A DNA stretch of 64,000 bases from positions 742,772-806,771 of the forward strand of contig NZ_JACVVX010000002.1 in NCBI RefSeq assembly GCF_014534685.1, read 5' to 3'. Shown piece after piece: positions 63,686 through 64,000 of the stretch (positions are counted from its first letter, which is position 1; each line of letters begins with the position of its first letter). The notes beneath the pieces were generated by a model. The model searched no databases and was not told where the DNA came from. It was given only the letters and a program-made list of their open reading frames with translations. The DNA is from Oryzicola mucosus. GTDB taxonomy: Bacteria > Pseudomonadota > Alphaproteobacteria > Rhizobiales > Rhizobiaceae. The position numbers and the translations under genes were made by a program.

Positions 63686-63877
63686 GATTGCCGAGGCACG
63701 GCCCTTCCATAACGAAGCCGCGATGCCTATATAGGCCTGCATATCCCCGACAAGTCGGTTCATCGATGGTCTTCGCCTGGCGGCGACGGGCAAAAGGCAC
63801 TTGTATTTTTACGCCTTTCTCGTTAATCGCCGCGCATCCAACCGGAACCACGGTCCCGACGCCCAAGGAAAGAGACG

Positions 63878-64000
63878 ATGGCAAAAGGTAAATTCGAGCG
63901 TAATAAGCCTCATGTGAACATTGGCACGATTGGTCACGTCGACCATGGCAAGACGTCGCTGACGGCGGCGATCACGAAGTACTTTGGCGAGTACAAGGCG
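63878..64000 (+). CDS. tuf: Elongation factor Tu, N-terminal part (runs off the window)
   Basis: The first 41 codons, starting [20 protein letters not shown], contain the G1 loop [11 protein letters not shown] of EF-Tu, the GTPase that delivers aminoacyl-tRNA to the ribosome. AAGGAAAG sits eight bases before ATG 63878. The rest lies beyond the right edge. It follows tRNA-Tyr and tRNA-Gly after a 192-base leader and may be co-transcribed with them. Confidence 0.97.
   Translation, partial: MAKGKFERNKPHVNIGTIGHVDHGKTSLTAAITKYFGEYKA

Overview
The window is GC-rich chromosomal DNA from an alphaproteobacterium of the order Hyphomicrobiales (Rhizobiales), most like the Phyllobacteriaceae/Mesorhizobium branch. 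The evidence is gene content: a giant Growth-Pole-Ring-type protein of polar-growing rhizobia, CckA, MucR, a ChrR-type regulator, RNase E with a large acidic insertion in its S1 domain, and the order folP-folB-folK. It looks like housekeeping core genome. I see no insertion sequence, prophage, plasmid gene, CRISPR array or rRNA gene.

Layout. 1-6303 (-): a gene of more than 2,100 codons for a membrane-anchored coiled-coil repeat protein (GPR/RgsE-like), running off the left edge. 6566-8039 (+): Hpt protein, [2Fe-2S] ferredoxin and a flavoprotein lacking its NADPH domain. 8043-10503: DUF922 protein (-) and the folate genes folP, folB, folK (+). 10495-18309 (-): DUF924 protein, KefB/C-type antiporter, Tat-exported aspartoacylase-like enzyme, small exported protein, ycjF-ycjX and SixA-like phosphatase. 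18542-22578: dksA (+), a FliO-like protein (-) and cckA (+). 22829-28619 (+): urea ABC transporter urtABCDE behind a sigma-54 promoter. 28627-34300: M48 peptidase (-), DEAD-box helicase with a structured leader (+), MFS transporter (+), SDR and ChrR-like regulator (-). 34515-39055 (+): cysK, alaX-like editing gene, sulfurtransferase, GNAT, OmpA-like and DUF1203 genes. 39052-39213 (+): a perfect CtrA box followed by a candidate small RNA. 39289-43114: ald (-), Lrp/AsnC regulator and CpdB-like phosphoesterase (+). 43156-48073 (-): photolyase, FAD amine oxidase, DUF1365 and cyclopropane-fatty-acid synthase-like genes, a singlet-oxygen/photoprotection operon. 48313-52171 (-): DUF1127, mucR and rne. 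52853-58824 (+): amiC, mrcA, prfB (programmed +1 frameshift) and an OmpA lipoprotein. 58941-63302 (-): a second DEAD-box helicase, NAD kinase, small membrane protein, YbaK-type editing protein and rlmB. tRNA-Thr, tRNA-Tyr, tRNA-Gly and the start of tuf lie on +.

Functional links. GPR, CckA, the CtrA-box RNA candidate, AmiC and PBP1A all concern polar growth, the cell cycle or the wall. The ChrR-like protein has a convincing RpoE/ECF11-type promoter, and together with the photolyase operon it suggests a split singlet-oxygen response. Its sigma factor is not in the window and its N-terminal zinc ligands are missing. RNase E, two DEAD-box helicases, RlmB and two editing proteins form an RNA and translation-quality theme.

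Most promising leads: (1) the possible CtrA-controlled small RNA at 39052-39213; (2) the orphan, zinc-site-less ChrR with its own sigma-E-like promoter; (3) the FAD-only ferredoxin-reductase-like protein beside a ferredoxin; (4) the 29/36-residue repeat architecture of the giant polar protein; (5) the four-hairpin helicase leader.
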